64,000 nt of DNA from an uncultured Bacteroides sp. (GCA_900766005.1 CAAFTU010000053.1:5619-69618), one strand, 5' to 3'. Positions 35,021 to 43,685 are shown, counted from the first letter of the stretch. Numbers and translations: made by a program. Notes: generated by a model from the letters alone, not told the origin.

Positions 35021-35359
35021 CTATTTGATTTTGCGGGCCAGCTGGTGTACCCATCCGGTGACGACCAGCACCAGCGCTGTGCTGACAATGGTGGCAGTCA
35101 CAATCGGCCAGAATTCTGCGGCAATGACATCAAAATAGAGCATCAGCGCCACACCGGGCGGCACAAAGAAGAAACCTAAGTTCGCTACCAGAAAGTCGGA
35201 TAACCCCTGCACCCAGTGCAGCTTGATCCAACCTAACTTTAAAAAGAGGGTGAGCAGCAACATTCCGATGATGCTGGAGGGGAGCTTAATCCCTGTGAGA
35301 TATACAATCCATTCACCCAAAGCCAAACAGCCAAATAAAATGGCACACTGACGTATCAT
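35021..35359 (-). CDS. CidA/LrgA-family holin-like membrane protein
   Basis: 112 residues with four membrane helices, opening MIRQCAILFGCLALGEWIVY and carrying the family motif PSSIIGMLLL and FFVPPGVALMLY. It forms an operon with the LrgB-like gene, the usual pairing. The pair is divergent from pta-ackA; since LrgAB takes part in pyruvate/acetate overflow in other bacteria, the proximity is suggestive but unproven. Confidence 0.9.
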   Translation of the reverse strand: MIRQCAILFGCLALGEWIVYLTGIKLPSSIIGMLLLTLFLKLGWIKLHWVQGLSDFLVANLGFFFVPPGVALMLYFDVIAAEFWPIVTATIVSTALVLVVTGWVHQLARKIK

Positions 35360-35398
35360 AACTAATTTTACCTATTGATTATATATTGAAAAACGTTG

Positions 35399-35406
35399 CA
35401 AAGGTA
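35399..35406 (-). promoter_or_regulatory. Putative -7 box of the CidA/LrgB operon
   Basis: TACCTTTG on the minus strand, 40 bases before the CidA-like start codon. Confidence 0.45.
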
Positions 35407-35499
35407 TGAAAAATCAGAGAACAGTGTTAAATATTATAATAATTTAGACTTGGCAATAAAATATGGACGAAATTGTAATATGGATATTGCAAAATTGAC

Positions 35500-35507
35500 T
35501 ACTTTTG
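35500..35507 (+). promoter_or_regulatory. Putative -7 box of pta-ackA
   Basis: TACTTTTG on the plus strand, 53 bases before the pta ATG. The -33 element is weak (ATTG, 24 bp upstream). Confidence 0.5.
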
Positions 35508-35559
35508 TACCGCAAATCATAAATCGAAAGAAGGTTTTATAATAATATTTAATATTTCT

Positions 35560-36579
35560 ATGGTCAATTTAATCAACCAAATCGTAGAACGCGCAAAAGC
35601 AAACCGCCAGCGCATTGTTCTTCCTGAAGGAACAGAAGAACGTACATTAAAAGCTGCCAACCAAATTCTGACAGACGAAGTAGCTGATTTGATTCTCTTG
35701 GGTAACCCGGATGAAATCAAGGAACTTGCTGTGAAATGGGGATTGGGAAACATCAGCAAGGCTACTATCATCGACCCGGCTGCTTCTCCCAAGCACGAAG
35801 AATATGCACAGCTGTTGTGTGAACTCCGTAAGAAAAAAGGTATGACCATCGAAGAAGCTCGCAACCTGACCAATGATCCTTTGTTCTTCGGCTGCCTGAT
35901 GATGAAGAGCGGCGATGCTGACGGACAGTTAGCGGGTGCACGCAATACTACAGGTAACGTGTTGCGTCCTGCTTTGCAGATTATTAAAACAGCTCCGGGC
36001 ATCACTTGTGTATCTGGTGCTATGCTGTTGCTGACTCATGCTCCTGAATGTGGCAAGAACGGTATCCTGGTAATGGGTGACGTGGCTGTTACTCCGGTGC
36101 CTGATGCAAACCAATTGGCTCAGATTGCTATCTGTACAGCTCAGACTGCCAAGGCTGTGGCTGGTATCGAAAACCCCAAAGTAGCTATGCTGAGCTTCTC
36201 TACAAAGGGTTCTGCTAAGCATGAAGTGGTAGACAAAGTGGTAGAGGCTACTAAAATTGCCAAGGAAATGGCTCCTACATTGGATTTGGACGGTGAACTG
36301 CAGGCTGATGCTGCATTGGTGCCTGAAGTAGGTTCAAGCAAAGCTCCGGGTTCTAACGTTGCCGGACAGGCAAACGTACTGGTGGCTCCGAGCCTGGAAG
36401 TGGGTAACATCTCTTATAAACTGGTTCAACGTCTGGGACATGCTGAAGCAATCGGTCCTATCTTGCAGGGTATCGCTTGTCCGGTGAACGACTTGTCTCG
36501 CGGCTGTTCTATCGAAGATGTTTACCGCATGATTGCTATTACTGCCAATCAGGCTATTGCTGCCAAGGCAAACCGTTAA
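35560..36579 (+). CDS. pta: Phosphate acetyltransferase
   Basis: 339 residues: the single-domain PTA form without the N-terminal DRTGG/P-loop region. Family motifs: the N-terminal QRIVLPEGTEERTLKAANQI, LMMKSGDADGQLAGARNTTG near 107, GDVAVTPVPDANQLA near 170, and C-terminal APSLEVGNISYKLVQRLGHA. It interconverts acetyl-CoA and acetyl phosphate. ackA follows 36 bases later, so the pair forms the acetate/ATP-yielding pathway. Codon use is strongly biased, indicating high expression. Confidence 0.96.
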   Translation: MVNLINQIVERAKANRQRIVLPEGTEERTLKAANQILTDEVADLILLGNPDEIKELAVKWGLGNISKATIIDPAASPKHEEYAQLLCELRKKKGMTIEEARNLTNDPLFFGCLMMKSGDADGQLAGARNTTGNVLRPALQIIKTAPGITCVSGAMLLLTHAPECGKNGILVMGDVAVTPVPDANQLAQIAICTAQTAKAVAGIENPKVAMLSFSTKGSAKHEVVDKVVEATKIAKEMAPTLDLDGELQADAALVPEVGSSKAPGSNVAGQANVLVAPSLEVGNISYKLVQRLGHAEAIGPILQGIACPVNDLSRGCSIEDVYRMIAITANQAIAAKANR

Positions 36580-36615
36580 TCTTTTATCTCTAATCGCTTT
36601 TAAAAAACAGACAAT

Positions 36616-37818
36616 ATGAAAATTTTGGTATTGAACTGCGGAAGTTCATCTATTAAATACAAATTGTTCGATATGACCTCTAAAGAGGTGATTGCTCAAG
36701 GGGGTATCGAAAAAATCGGTTTGAAGGGTTCATTCCTGAAGCTGACTTTGCCCAACGGTGAAAAGAAGATTCTGGAAAAAGACATTCCGGAACACACAGT
36801 GGGTGTGGAATTCATTCTGAATACTCTGACCAGTGCCGAATATGGTGCTATCAAGTCATTGGATGAAATCAATGCCGTAGGTCACCGTATGGTTCACGGA
36901 GGCGAACGCTTCAGCGAATCGGTATTGCTGAACGAAGAGGTGATTGGAGCATTCGTAGCTTGCAACGACTTGGCTCCGCTGCACAACCCGGCCAACCTGA
37001 AGGGAGTAAATGCAGTGACTGCTATCCTGCCGAACGTACCGCAGGTAGGTGTGTTCGATACGGCTTTCCATCAGACAATGCCCGATTATGCTTACATGTA
37101 TGCTGTGCCTTACGAACTGTATGAAAAATACGGTGTACGTCGTTACGGCTTCCACGGAACTTCTCACCGCTATGTTTCTAAGCGTGTGTGCGAATTCCTG
37201 GGTGTGAATCCGGAAGGCAAGCGTATCATTACTTGCCACATTGGTAACGGTGGTTCTATCGCTGCTATCAAGGACGGTAAATGTATGGATACCACTATGG
37301 GATTGACTCCGCTGGAAGGTCTGATGATGGGTACTCGCAGCGGTGATATCGATGCCGGTGCTGTAGCTTTCATCATGGATAAGGAAGGTTTGGATACAAC
37401 AGGTATTTCTAACCTGCTCAACAAGAAGAGCGGTGTGCTCGGTGTTTCTGGTGTATCAAGCGATATGCGTGAACTGGATGCTGCTTGTCTGGAAGGCAAC
37501 GAAAAGGCAATCCTGGCTGAAAAGATGTACTACTACCGCATCAAGAAATACATCGGTGCTTATGCTGCTGCTTTGGGTGGTGTGGATATCATCCTGTTTA
37601 CTGGTGGTGTGGGTGAGAACCAGTCACAATGCCGTCGTGAAGTGTGCAAGGGCCTCGAATTTATCGGTGTGGAACTGAACCAGGAACTCAACAATGAAAT
37701 CCATGGTGACGAAGCCGTTATCTCTACTCCTGAATCGAAGGTGAAGGTAGTGGTGATTCCTACAGACGAAGAGCTGATGATTGCTTCTGATACAATGGAT
37801 ATCCTGAACAGACAATAA
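36616..37818 (+). CDS. ackA: Acetate kinase
   Basis: 400 residues of the ASKHA fold: LNCGSSSIKYKLFD at 5-18, GHRMVHGGERFSES near 91, RYGFHGTSHRYVSKRV near 176, TCHIGNGGSIAAIKDGK near 205, and TGGVGENQSQCRREV near 329. It makes ATP and acetate from acetyl phosphate; acetate is a main fermentation end product of gut Bacteroidales. Second gene of the pta operon, closed by a strong terminator. Confidence 0.97.
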   Translation: MKILVLNCGSSSIKYKLFDMTSKEVIAQGGIEKIGLKGSFLKLTLPNGEKKILEKDIPEHTVGVEFILNTLTSAEYGAIKSLDEINAVGHRMVHGGERFSESVLLNEEVIGAFVACNDLAPLHNPANLKGVNAVTAILPNVPQVGVFDTAFHQTMPDYAYMYAVPYELYEKYGVRRYGFHGTSHRYVSKRVCEFLGVNPEGKRIITCHIGNGGSIAAIKDGKCMDTTMGLTPLEGLMMGTRSGDIDAGAVAFIMDKEGLDTTGISNLLNKKSGVLGVSGVSSDMRELDAACLEGNEKAILAEKMYYYRIKKYIGAYAAALGGVDIILFTGGVGENQSQCRREVCKGLEFIGVELNQELNNEIHGDEAVISTPESKVKVVVIPTDEELMIASDTMDILNRQ

Positions 37819-37853
37819 TTGATTCTACAGAATAGAATGAAATAGCTTACTTG

Positions 37854-37892
37854 GGCTGCAATGCTTTTTCAACGGCATTGCAGCCTTTTTTT
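37854..37892 (+). terminator. Terminator after ackA
   Basis: GGCTGCAATGC pairs with GCATTGCAGCC across a 10-base loop, then seven T. Directly followed by the second GC-rich array. Confidence 0.88.
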
Positions 37893-37898
37893 GTTGAT

Positions 37899-37980
37899 TC
37901 ACCGAGGTGGTTCAGGTGGCCCACCCGGGTGAACCACTTAAACCACCTCGGTGAACCACCTGAACCACCCGGGTGGGCCA
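37899..37980. repeat. GC-rich palindromic array, 22-bp period (copy 2)
   Basis: Octamers ACCGAGGT, ACCCGGGT, ACCTCGGT and ACCCGGGT are centred at 37904.5, 37926.5, 37948.5 and 37970.5, exactly 22 bp apart. Units 1 and 3 are mutual inverted repeats (TTCACCGAGGTGGTT, 37899-37913, with 37941-37955) and units 2 and 4 pair likewise through GGCCCACCCGGGTG. It lies between the ackA terminator and the glycosyltransferase gene. Same architecture and core as 8710-8790. The remainder of the gap to 38148 is T-rich with no gene. Confidence 0.88.
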
Positions 37981-38147
37981 ATCCGAAAGCGGGGCGTTTC
38001 TCTTCTTATCGCTTTGCTTTTTTCGTTGGATTTCAGTAAATGAAACACCTTGAAGGGTGATGCTTTTTTTTATTTCTCTCCATCTTCCTTTTTCTTCTTT
38101 TTTTTCTCTTACTTTGCAGGTCTAAACATGTATATTCATAATTTGAT

Positions 38148-39137
38148 ATGCGTTATTCCATTATCATCCCAGTCTACAACCGTCCCGACGAAGTGGACGA
38201 GCTGTTGCAAAGCCTTACCCTGCAGCGCTTCAAGGATTTTGAAGTGGTGGTGGTAGAAGACGGTTCTTCAGTGCCCTGTAAGGAAGTGGCCGACCGCTAT
38301 GCCGGCCGCCTGGCTCTCCGCTATTATGCAAAGCCCAATTCCGGTCCGGGGCAGACCCGCAACTACGGGGCCGAGCGTAGCAGCGGTGATTATCTTATTA
38401 TCCTGGATTCGGATGTGATTTTGCCCGAAGGCTATCTGGAAGCGGTAGAGAAGGAGCTGAAGGCTTCTCCTGCGGATGCCTTTGGCGGTCCCGACCGGGC
38501 TCATGATTCCTTTTCGGATGTCCAGAAAGCCATCAATTACTCGATGACTTCTTTCTTCACTACCGGCGGCATCCGGGGGGGAAAGAAAAAGATGGATAAG
38601 TTCTATCCGCGCAGTTTCAATATGGGCATCCGTCGCGAGGTGTACAAAGCTTTGGGCGGATTTTCGAAGATGCGTTTCGGGGAAGACATTGATTTCAGCA
38701 TCCGCATTTTCCGCAACGGATATGCCTGCCGTCTGTTTCCCGATGCCTGGGTGTATCACAAACGGCGCACCGACCTGAAGAAGTTTTTCAAGCAGGTGCA
38801 CAATTCGGGTATTGCCCGTATCAACCTGTATAAGAAATATCCCGATTCGCTGAAACTGGTGCATCTGCTCCCCGCTTTCTTCACACTGGGGGTAGCGGTG
38901 TTGCTGCTGGGCGCTCTGTTCTCGCCTTGGAGCCTGGTTCCGCTGCTTGGCTATGCCGTGCTGATAGGAATTGACTCTTCCGTTCAGAACAGGAGTCTGC
39001 GCATCGGCTTTTATTCCATCGCTGCTGCTTTTATTCAGCTGACAGGCTACGGCACCGGCTTCTGGAGAGCCTGGTGGCAGCGGTGCGTGCGGGGCAAAGG
39101 GGAATTTGAAGCATTCCGGACCAATTTTTATAAATAG
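38148..39137 (+). CDS. Family 2 glycosyltransferase, membrane-associated
   Basis: 329 residues. GT-A catalytic domain: YSIIIPVYNRPDEVDELLQS at the start, VVEDGSS near 42, and the metal-binding LDSDVILPEG near 87. The FGEDIDFSIRIFRNG motif near 178 holds the catalytic Asp region. Two membrane helices near 240-285 anchor it. It adds a sugar from a nucleotide donor to a lipid- or glycan-linked acceptor not identifiable here. radC follows after 8 bases. Confidence 0.9.
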   Translation: MRYSIIIPVYNRPDEVDELLQSLTLQRFKDFEVVVVEDGSSVPCKEVADRYAGRLALRYYAKPNSGPGQTRNYGAERSSGDYLIILDSDVILPEGYLEAVEKELKASPADAFGGPDRAHDSFSDVQKAINYSMTSFFTTGGIRGGKKKMDKFYPRSFNMGIRREVYKALGGFSKMRFGEDIDFSIRIFRNGYACRLFPDAWVYHKRRTDLKKFFKQVHNSGIARINLYKKYPDSLKLVHLLPAFFTLGVAVLLLGALFSPWSLVPLLGYAVLIGIDSSVQNRSLRIGFYSIAAAFIQLTGYGTGFWRAWWQRCVRGKGEFEAFRTNFYK

Positions 39138-39145
39138 ACAGCATA

Positions 39146-39841
39146 ATGGAAACCAAGCATAAGCTTTCCATCAATCAGTGGGCCTTGCAGGACCGCCCGC
39201 GCGAGAAGATGATGGAAAAGGGTGCGGCTGCACTGAGCGATGCGGAACTGCTCGCTATCCTGATAGGCTCCGGCAATACGGAGGAAAGTGCAGTGGAATT
39301 GATGAGGCGGGTGCTCTCGTCGTGTGACAACAACCTGAATTCACTGGCCAAATGGGAGGTGAAGGATTTTTCTCACTTCAAGGGGCTGGGACCGGCGAAG
39401 AGCATTTCGGTGATGGCAGCTCTCGAACTGGGCAAGCGGCGAAGCCTGCAGCATGCAAAGGAACGGGTGCAGATAACCTGTTCGAGGGATATATATCTTA
39501 TATTCCAGCCGTTGATGTGCGACTTGGACCGGGAGGAGTTCTGGGTACTGCTCCTGAATCAGGCCGGCCGGATGATTGATAAGATACGTATCAGCACCGG
39601 TGGTATAGATGCTACGTATGCCGATGTACGCATGATTCTGAGGGAGGCGTTGCTGCAGCGGGCCACTCAGATTGCTGTGGCACACAATCACCCTTCGGGC
39701 AATCTGCGTCCCAGTCAGCAGGATAAGATGCTGACCGAGCAGATCCGCAAGGCCGCCGGCACGATGAACATCCGTCTCGTTGACCATGTCATTGTCTGCG
39801 AAAGCGGCTATTACAGCTTTATCGATGAGGGGTTGCTGTGA
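39146..39841 (+). CDS. radC: RadC-family JAB/MPN-domain protein
   Basis: 231 residues. An N-terminal helix-hairpin-helix region (LSDAELLAILIGSGN, FSHFKGLGPAKSISVMAALE) precedes the MPN+ metal-binding motif VAHNHPSGNLRPSQQD near 190. Despite the name a repair role is disputed; metalloprotease-like chemistry is inferred from the fold. All motif residues (HNHPSG...D) are present. Confidence 0.93.
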   Translation: METKHKLSINQWALQDRPREKMMEKGAAALSDAELLAILIGSGNTEESAVELMRRVLSSCDNNLNSLAKWEVKDFSHFKGLGPAKSISVMAALELGKRRSLQHAKERVQITCSRDIYLIFQPLMCDLDREEFWVLLLNQAGRMIDKIRISTGGIDATYADVRMILREALLQRATQIAVAHNHPSGNLRPSQQDKMLTEQIRKAAGTMNIRLVDHVIVCESGYYSFIDEGLL

Positions 39842-39888
39842 GTTGGCTGTGTGTGGAGCGAGAGTCGGGCGCATTCTGTGCTCACTCT

Positions 39889-39919
39889 TTTGTGTTTCGT
39901 TATTTTATCTTTATCTTTG
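39889..39919 (+). promoter_or_regulatory. Promoter of the SufT-like gene and lpxH
   Basis: TTTG (39889-39892), 19 bp, TATCTTTG (39912-39919): full match to the Bacteroidota consensus; the ATG follows at 39962. Confidence 0.75.
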
Positions 39920-39961
39920 CGAGGTATCAACAGAACATTATAGTATAGAAAAACAGAACCT

Positions 39962-40273
39962 ATGGAAAAGTTTGAAATAGAAGAAAAGATTGTAGCCATG
40001 CTGAAGACGGTCTACGATCCTGAAATTCCGGTAAATGTATACGATTTGGGCTTGATTTACAAGATTGATGTGGCCGATGGAGGAGAGGTGGTGATTGACA
40101 TGACCTTGACGGCTCCTAACTGTCCGGCTGCCGATTTTATCATGGAGGATATCCGCCAGAAAATCGAATCGGTGGAGGGTGTTCATTCGGCTACCATTAA
40201 TCTGGTGTTCGAACCCGAATGGGACAAGGACATGATGAGTGAGGAAGCTAAACTGGAACTTGGCTTTCTTTGA
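39962..40273 (+). CDS. SufT/MIP18-like (DUF59) iron-sulfur assembly protein
   Basis: 103 residues, a stand-alone DUF59 domain: VYDPEIPVNVYDLGLIYKID near 19-38 and MTLTAPNCPAADFIMEDI near 53-70, with the conserved Cys. The family assists Fe-S cluster maturation (SufT, eukaryotic MIP18). lpxH lies 26 bases downstream in the same operon with no clear metabolic link. Confidence 0.9.
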   Translation: MEKFEIEEKIVAMLKTVYDPEIPVNVYDLGLIYKIDVADGGEVVIDMTLTAPNCPAADFIMEDIRQKIESVEGVHSATINLVFEPEWDKDMMSEEAKLELGFL

Positions 40274-40299
40274 TACTAACTTTTTAGCATTGTGAGCGT

Positions 40300-41064
40300 A
40301 TGAAGAATGTATATTTCCTATCCGATGCCCATCTTGGTTCTCGTGCCATTGAGCACGGGCGTACGCAGGAACGTCGGTTGGTGAATTTTTTGGATAGCAT
40401 AAAGCATAAAGCGGCCGCAGTCTATCTGCTGGGGGATATGTTTGATTTCTGGTACGAATTCCGCTTGGTAGTGCCCAAGGGATATACCCGTTTCCTGGGA
40501 AAGCTTTCCGAACTGACGGATATGGGAGTGGAGGTGCACTTCTTTATAGGCAATCATGACATCTGGTGCGGTGATTATCTCACGAAAGAGTGTGGGGTGA
40601 TTATTCACCGGCAGCCGGTGACGACCGAAATATACGGAAAGGAGTTTTATCTGGCTCATGGCGATGGACTGGGTGATCCGGATAAGAAGTTTAAACTGCT
40701 GCGCTATATGTTTCACAGCAAGACGCTGCAGCGCCTTTTTTCGATGATTCATCCTCGCTGGAGTGTGGAATTGGGGCTTTCATGGGCGAAGCACAGCCGG
40801 ATGAAACGGGTAGACGGAAAAGACCCGGAATATATGGGGGAAAACCAGGAGCACTTGGTGCTGTATACCAAGGAGTATCTGAAGAATCATCCCACTATCA
40901 ACTATTTCATTTACGGTCACCGGCACATCGAACTGGATTTGATGCTGAGTGCGAAGTCGCGGGTGCTGATTTTGGGGGATTGGATTAACTTTTTCTCTTA
41001 TGCAGTGTTCGATGGGGAGAACCTGTTTCTGGAAAACTACATTGAAGGAGAAACGCTTCTGTAG
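40300..41064 (+). CDS. lpxH: UDP-2,3-diacylglucosamine diphosphatase LpxH
   Basis: 254 residues, calcineurin-like metallophosphatase: SDAHLGS at 8-14, GDMFDFWYEF near 45-54, GNHDIW at 84-89, HGDG near 123, and HRHIELD near 206-212. The GDMFDFWYE segment is characteristic of LpxH. It hydrolyses UDP-2,3-diacylglucosamine to lipid X plus UMP in lipid A synthesis. Peripheral to the inner membrane. Confidence 0.92.
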   Translation: MKNVYFLSDAHLGSRAIEHGRTQERRLVNFLDSIKHKAAAVYLLGDMFDFWYEFRLVVPKGYTRFLGKLSELTDMGVEVHFFIGNHDIWCGDYLTKECGVIIHRQPVTTEIYGKEFYLAHGDGLGDPDKKFKLLRYMFHSKTLQRLFSMIHPRWSVELGLSWAKHSRMKRVDGKDPEYMGENQEHLVLYTKEYLKNHPTINYFIYGHRHIELDLMLSAKSRVLILGDWINFFSYAVFDGENLFLENYIEGETLL

Positions 41065-41066
41065 TG

Positions 41067-41122
41067 ACCGGTCTGCAGAGTTATTAACAGCTTGCTGATA
41101 CCTGTTAATAACTCTGCGGTCG
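41067..41122 (+). terminator. Hairpin after lpxH
   Basis: GCAGAGTTATTAACAG (41075-41090) pairs perfectly with 41102-41117, extended by CCGGTCT/GGTCGG. No T-run follows, so efficiency is uncertain. Confidence 0.6.
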
Positions 41123-41203
41123 GTTGATAACGGCTTCGGATGTCGGTTGGCTGGTGCTGCCGCTTAGCGCACCGGGCAAAAATGTGATGAATTTGTAATC
41201 TGG

Positions 41204-41232
41204 AAAATCAGGACATCTCCTGATTTTTTTTG
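41204..41232 (+). terminator. Second hairpin terminator before the alkaline phosphatase gene
   Basis: AAAATCAGG pairs with CCTGATTTT around 6 bases, then a run of T. It ends right where the phosphatase -7 box begins. Confidence 0.75.
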
Positions 41233-41240
41233 TAACTTTG
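41233..41240 (+). promoter_or_regulatory. Putative -7 box of the alkaline phosphatase gene
   Basis: TAACTTTG matches TAnnTTTG, 31 bases before the ATG. The upstream 20-24 bp are occupied by the terminator hairpin, and no TTTG -33 box is seen at the usual spacing. Confidence 0.5.
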
Positions 41241-41271
41241 TTTATTATTAATCGAATAATAACATAGTAAG

Positions 41272-42672
41272 ATGAAAAAACTAATCTACACGCTGCTTCT
41301 GGTGCTGATGACAGTGACGGCACACGGGCAGGCTAAGTACGTATTCTATTTTATTGGTGATGGAATGGGAGTGAATCAGGTGAATGGAACGGAAATGTAT
41401 CAGGCTGAGTTTCAAAAAGGCATTATCGGGGTAGAACCTTTGCTCTTTACCCAATTCCCGGTAGGCACGATGGCTACTACGTTCTCGGCTACCAACTCTG
41501 TGACCGATTCGGCTGCTGCGGGTACGGCTCTGGCTACGGGAGAGAAAACATACAATCATGCTATTTCGGTGGATGTGGATAAGAACCCTCTGCAAACGGT
41601 AGCTGAGAAGGCTAAGAAGGCCGGCAAGAAGGTGGGGGTGACTACCTCGGTCAGCGTAGACCATGCGACTCCTGCTTCGTTTTATGCTCATCAGCCCGAC
41701 AGAGATATGTATTATGAGATTGCTTTGGACCTTCCTAAGGCCAACTTCGATTTCTATGCCGGAGGCGGTTTTTTGAAGCCTAACACTACGTTCGACAAGA
41801 AAGAAGCGACGAGCATTTTCCCGATTTTTGAGCAGGCCGGCTATACGGTAGCTCGCGGATACCAGGATTACAAGGATAAAGCAGCCAAGGCGGATAAAAT
41901 GATTCTCATTCAGCGTGAAGGAGCCAATCCTTCTTGCTTGCCGTATGCGCTCGACCGTAAGGAGGGTGATCTGACTTTGGCGCAGATTACGGAGAGTGCC
42001 ATCGATTTTCTGACAAAAGGTAAGGATAAAGGCTTTTTCCTGATGGTTGAAGGAGGAAAGATTGACTGGGCATGCCATGCCAACGATGCCGCTACGGTGT
42101 TTAATGAGGTGAAGGATATGGATGATGCTATCAAGGTGGCTTATGAGTTCTATAAAAAGCATCCGAAAGAAACGTTGATTGTGGTGACTGCTGATCATGA
42201 AACCGGTGGTCTGGTATTGGGTACCGGCAGATATGCGTTGAACCTGAAAGCGCTGCAGTACCAGAAAAATTCGACTGACGTGTTGTCTCAGCGCATCAGC
42301 GACCTCCGAAAAGCGAAAGGCAACAAGGTGACTTGGGAGGACATGAAGGCACTGTTGGCCGAGGAAATGGGCTTTTGGAAACAGCTTCCTCTTTCTTGGA
42401 GCCAGGAAAGAAAGCTGCGTGATGAGTTTGAAAAATCGTTTGTGAAGAATAAAGTGGTGTTTGCCGAAAGCATGTATTCAAAGAGCGAACCGATGGCTGC
42501 CTGTGCCAAGGAGGTGATGAACGAGATGGCCATGGTAGGATGGGTGAGCGGCGGACACTCTGCTGGCTTTGTGCCTGTGTTTGCAGTCGGTGCAGGATCT
42601 CATCTGTTTGGCGGTAAGATTGACAATACTGAAATTCCCAAGCGCATTGCAAAGGCTGCCGGATATAAATAA
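41272..42672 (+). CDS. Secreted alkaline phosphatase
   Basis: 466 residues. Signal peptide MKKLIYTLLLVLMTVTAHGQ, then the alkaline-phosphatase core: metal-binding FIGDGMGVNQ near 25-35, nucleophile Ser in SVTDSAAAGTALATGEKT near 80-97, MVEGGKIDWACHANDAATV near 260, and VVTADHETGGLVLG near 304 with the His ligand. GGHSAGFVPVFAVG near 428 is the last metal site. A periplasmic or surface phosphomonoesterase that releases phosphate. No Pho regulatory site was recognised. Confidence 0.94.
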   Translation: MKKLIYTLLLVLMTVTAHGQAKYVFYFIGDGMGVNQVNGTEMYQAEFQKGIIGVEPLLFTQFPVGTMATTFSATNSVTDSAAAGTALATGEKTYNHAISVDVDKNPLQTVAEKAKKAGKKVGVTTSVSVDHATPASFYAHQPDRDMYYEIALDLPKANFDFYAGGGFLKPNTTFDKKEATSIFPIFEQAGYTVARGYQDYKDKAAKADKMILIQREGANPSCLPYALDRKEGDLTLAQITESAIDFLTKGKDKGFFLMVEGGKIDWACHANDAATVFNEVKDMDDAIKVAYEFYKKHPKETLIVVTADHETGGLVLGTGRYALNLKALQYQKNSTDVLSQRISDLRKAKGNKVTWEDMKALLAEEMGFWKQLPLSWSQERKLRDEFEKSFVKNKVVFAESMYSKSEPMAACAKEVMNEMAMVGWVSGGHSAGFVPVFAVGAGSHLFGGKIDNTEIPKRIAKAAGYK

Positions 42673-42707
42673 CAGCCGGCACAAGCGGATAAAACAGTAA
42701 ACGGATA

Positions 42708-42745
42708 AAAAAATAACGGGACTCTTGGGAGCCCCGTTATTTTTA
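42708..42745. terminator. Bidirectional terminator between alkaline phosphatase gene and efp
   Basis: AAAATAACGGG pairs with CCCGTTATTTT across about 12 bases, with A and T runs on the two sides; the genes converge here. Confidence 0.85.
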
Positions 42746-42764
42746 TAGGTGTCTTGATGTTAAA

Positions 42765-43331
42765 TTAAGCTTTTACACGTCCTACGTAAGAACCGTCACG
42801 TGTGTCGATTTCGATTGTTTCACCTTCGCTGATGAACAAAGGAACACGTACTTCAGCACCTGATTCTACTGTAGCCGGTTTCAGTGTGTTGGTTGCAGTA
42901 TCACCTTTCAGACCCGGTTCTGTGTAAGTAACCTTCATCTGAACTTTGATAGGCATGTCTGCATACAATACAGTTTCTGTAGAAGCATCTGAAACAACGT
43001 CCAATACCATACCTTCGAGCAGGAAGTCTACACCGTTGATCAAGTCGTGAGCGATAGGAATTTGGTCGAATGTTTCTTGGTTCATGAATTGATAGAAATC
43101 ACCATCGTGATACAGATATTGGTAAGGACGGCGTTCTACACGTACGTCTTCCAGTTTTTCACCGATGTTGAAGCGGCGTTCGAGGACATATCCGTTGACT
43201 ACATCTTTCAGTTTAGTACGCATGAAAGTATTGCCTTTACCGGGTTTTACGTGAAGGAAGTCGATGCAGAAATACAGCTTTCCATCCATACGGATACAAG
43301 TTCCGATTTTAATGTCTTGAGCGTTAATCAT
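42765..43331 (-). CDS. efp: Elongation factor P
   Basis: 188 residues, the standard three beta-barrel size. The N-terminal loop HVKPGKGNTFMRTK has Lys32 at the tip position that contacts the P-site tRNA (Lys34 in E. coli). The C-terminal domain carries GLKGDTATNTLKPATVESGA and VPLFISEGETIEIDTRDG. It relieves ribosome stalling at polyproline. Modification enzymes are not encoded nearby. Codon use is strongly biased. Confidence 0.97.
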   Translation of the reverse strand: MINAQDIKIGTCIRMDGKLYFCIDFLHVKPGKGNTFMRTKLKDVVNGYVLERRFNIGEKLEDVRVERRPYQYLYHDGDFYQFMNQETFDQIPIAHDLINGVDFLLEGMVLDVVSDASTETVLYADMPIKVQMKVTYTEPGLKGDTATNTLKPATVESGAEVRVPLFISEGETIEIDTRDGSYVGRVKA

Positions 43332-43390
43332 AATGCTTTTATACTTATTTATATAGTTGTTATTTAAATGTTTTCATCAGAATTCGAGTG

Positions 43391-43422
43391 CAAAAGTAAT
43401 CTAAATCGGTAAAAAACGCAAA
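43391..43422 (-). promoter_or_regulatory. Promoter of efp
   Basis: On the minus strand TTTG (43419-43422), 20 bp, TACTTTTG (43391-43398): full consensus match, 60 bases before the efp ATG. Confidence 0.8.
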
Positions 43423-43448
43423 AACTTTTGACCAAAAATGAGTTATCT

Positions 43449-43480
43449 CTTGGTTAATTTAAAAAAAGTATCTATTTTTG
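43449..43480 (+). promoter_or_regulatory. Promoter of rpmH
   Basis: CTTG (43449-43452), 20 bp, TATTTTTG (43473-43480): near-consensus promoter, 43 bases before the rpmH ATG. Confidence 0.7.
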
Positions 43481-43523
43481 CAGCCCGATTACGTAGAATA
43501 ATAACATAATAAAAGATACAGTA

Positions 43524-43685
43524 ATGAAAAGAACATTTCAACCCTCTAACAGAAAGAGAAAAAACAAACACGGTTTCCGTGAGAGAATGGCTAGTGCGAA
43601 TGGACGTAGAGTTTTAGCTGCTCGCCGTGCAAAAGGAAGAAAGAAACTGACTGTTTCTGATGAGTACAATGGAGAAAAGTGGTAA
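43524..43685 (+). CDS. rpmH: Ribosomal protein bL34
   Basis: 53 residues, starting MKRTFQPSNRKRKNKHGFRE and continuing RMASANGRRVLAARRAKGRK, the invariant L34 sequence. The last ten residues (TVSDEYNGEKW) extend beyond the usual 44-47 residue protein; an extension of this kind is common in Bacteroidales (from memory). It is part of the large ribosomal subunit. It stands alone between efp and the PASTA gene, not beside dnaA or rnpA as in many other bacteria. Promoter and terminator are both clear. Confidence 0.97.
   Translation: MKRTFQPSNRKRKNKHGFRERMASANGRRVLAARRAKGRKKLTVSDEYNGEKW

Noticed and set aside
37851..38039. A 62-codon frame across the second GC-rich array
   Set aside because: The frame exists only because the palindromic repeats lack stop codons; it overlaps the ackA terminator and has no start signals.
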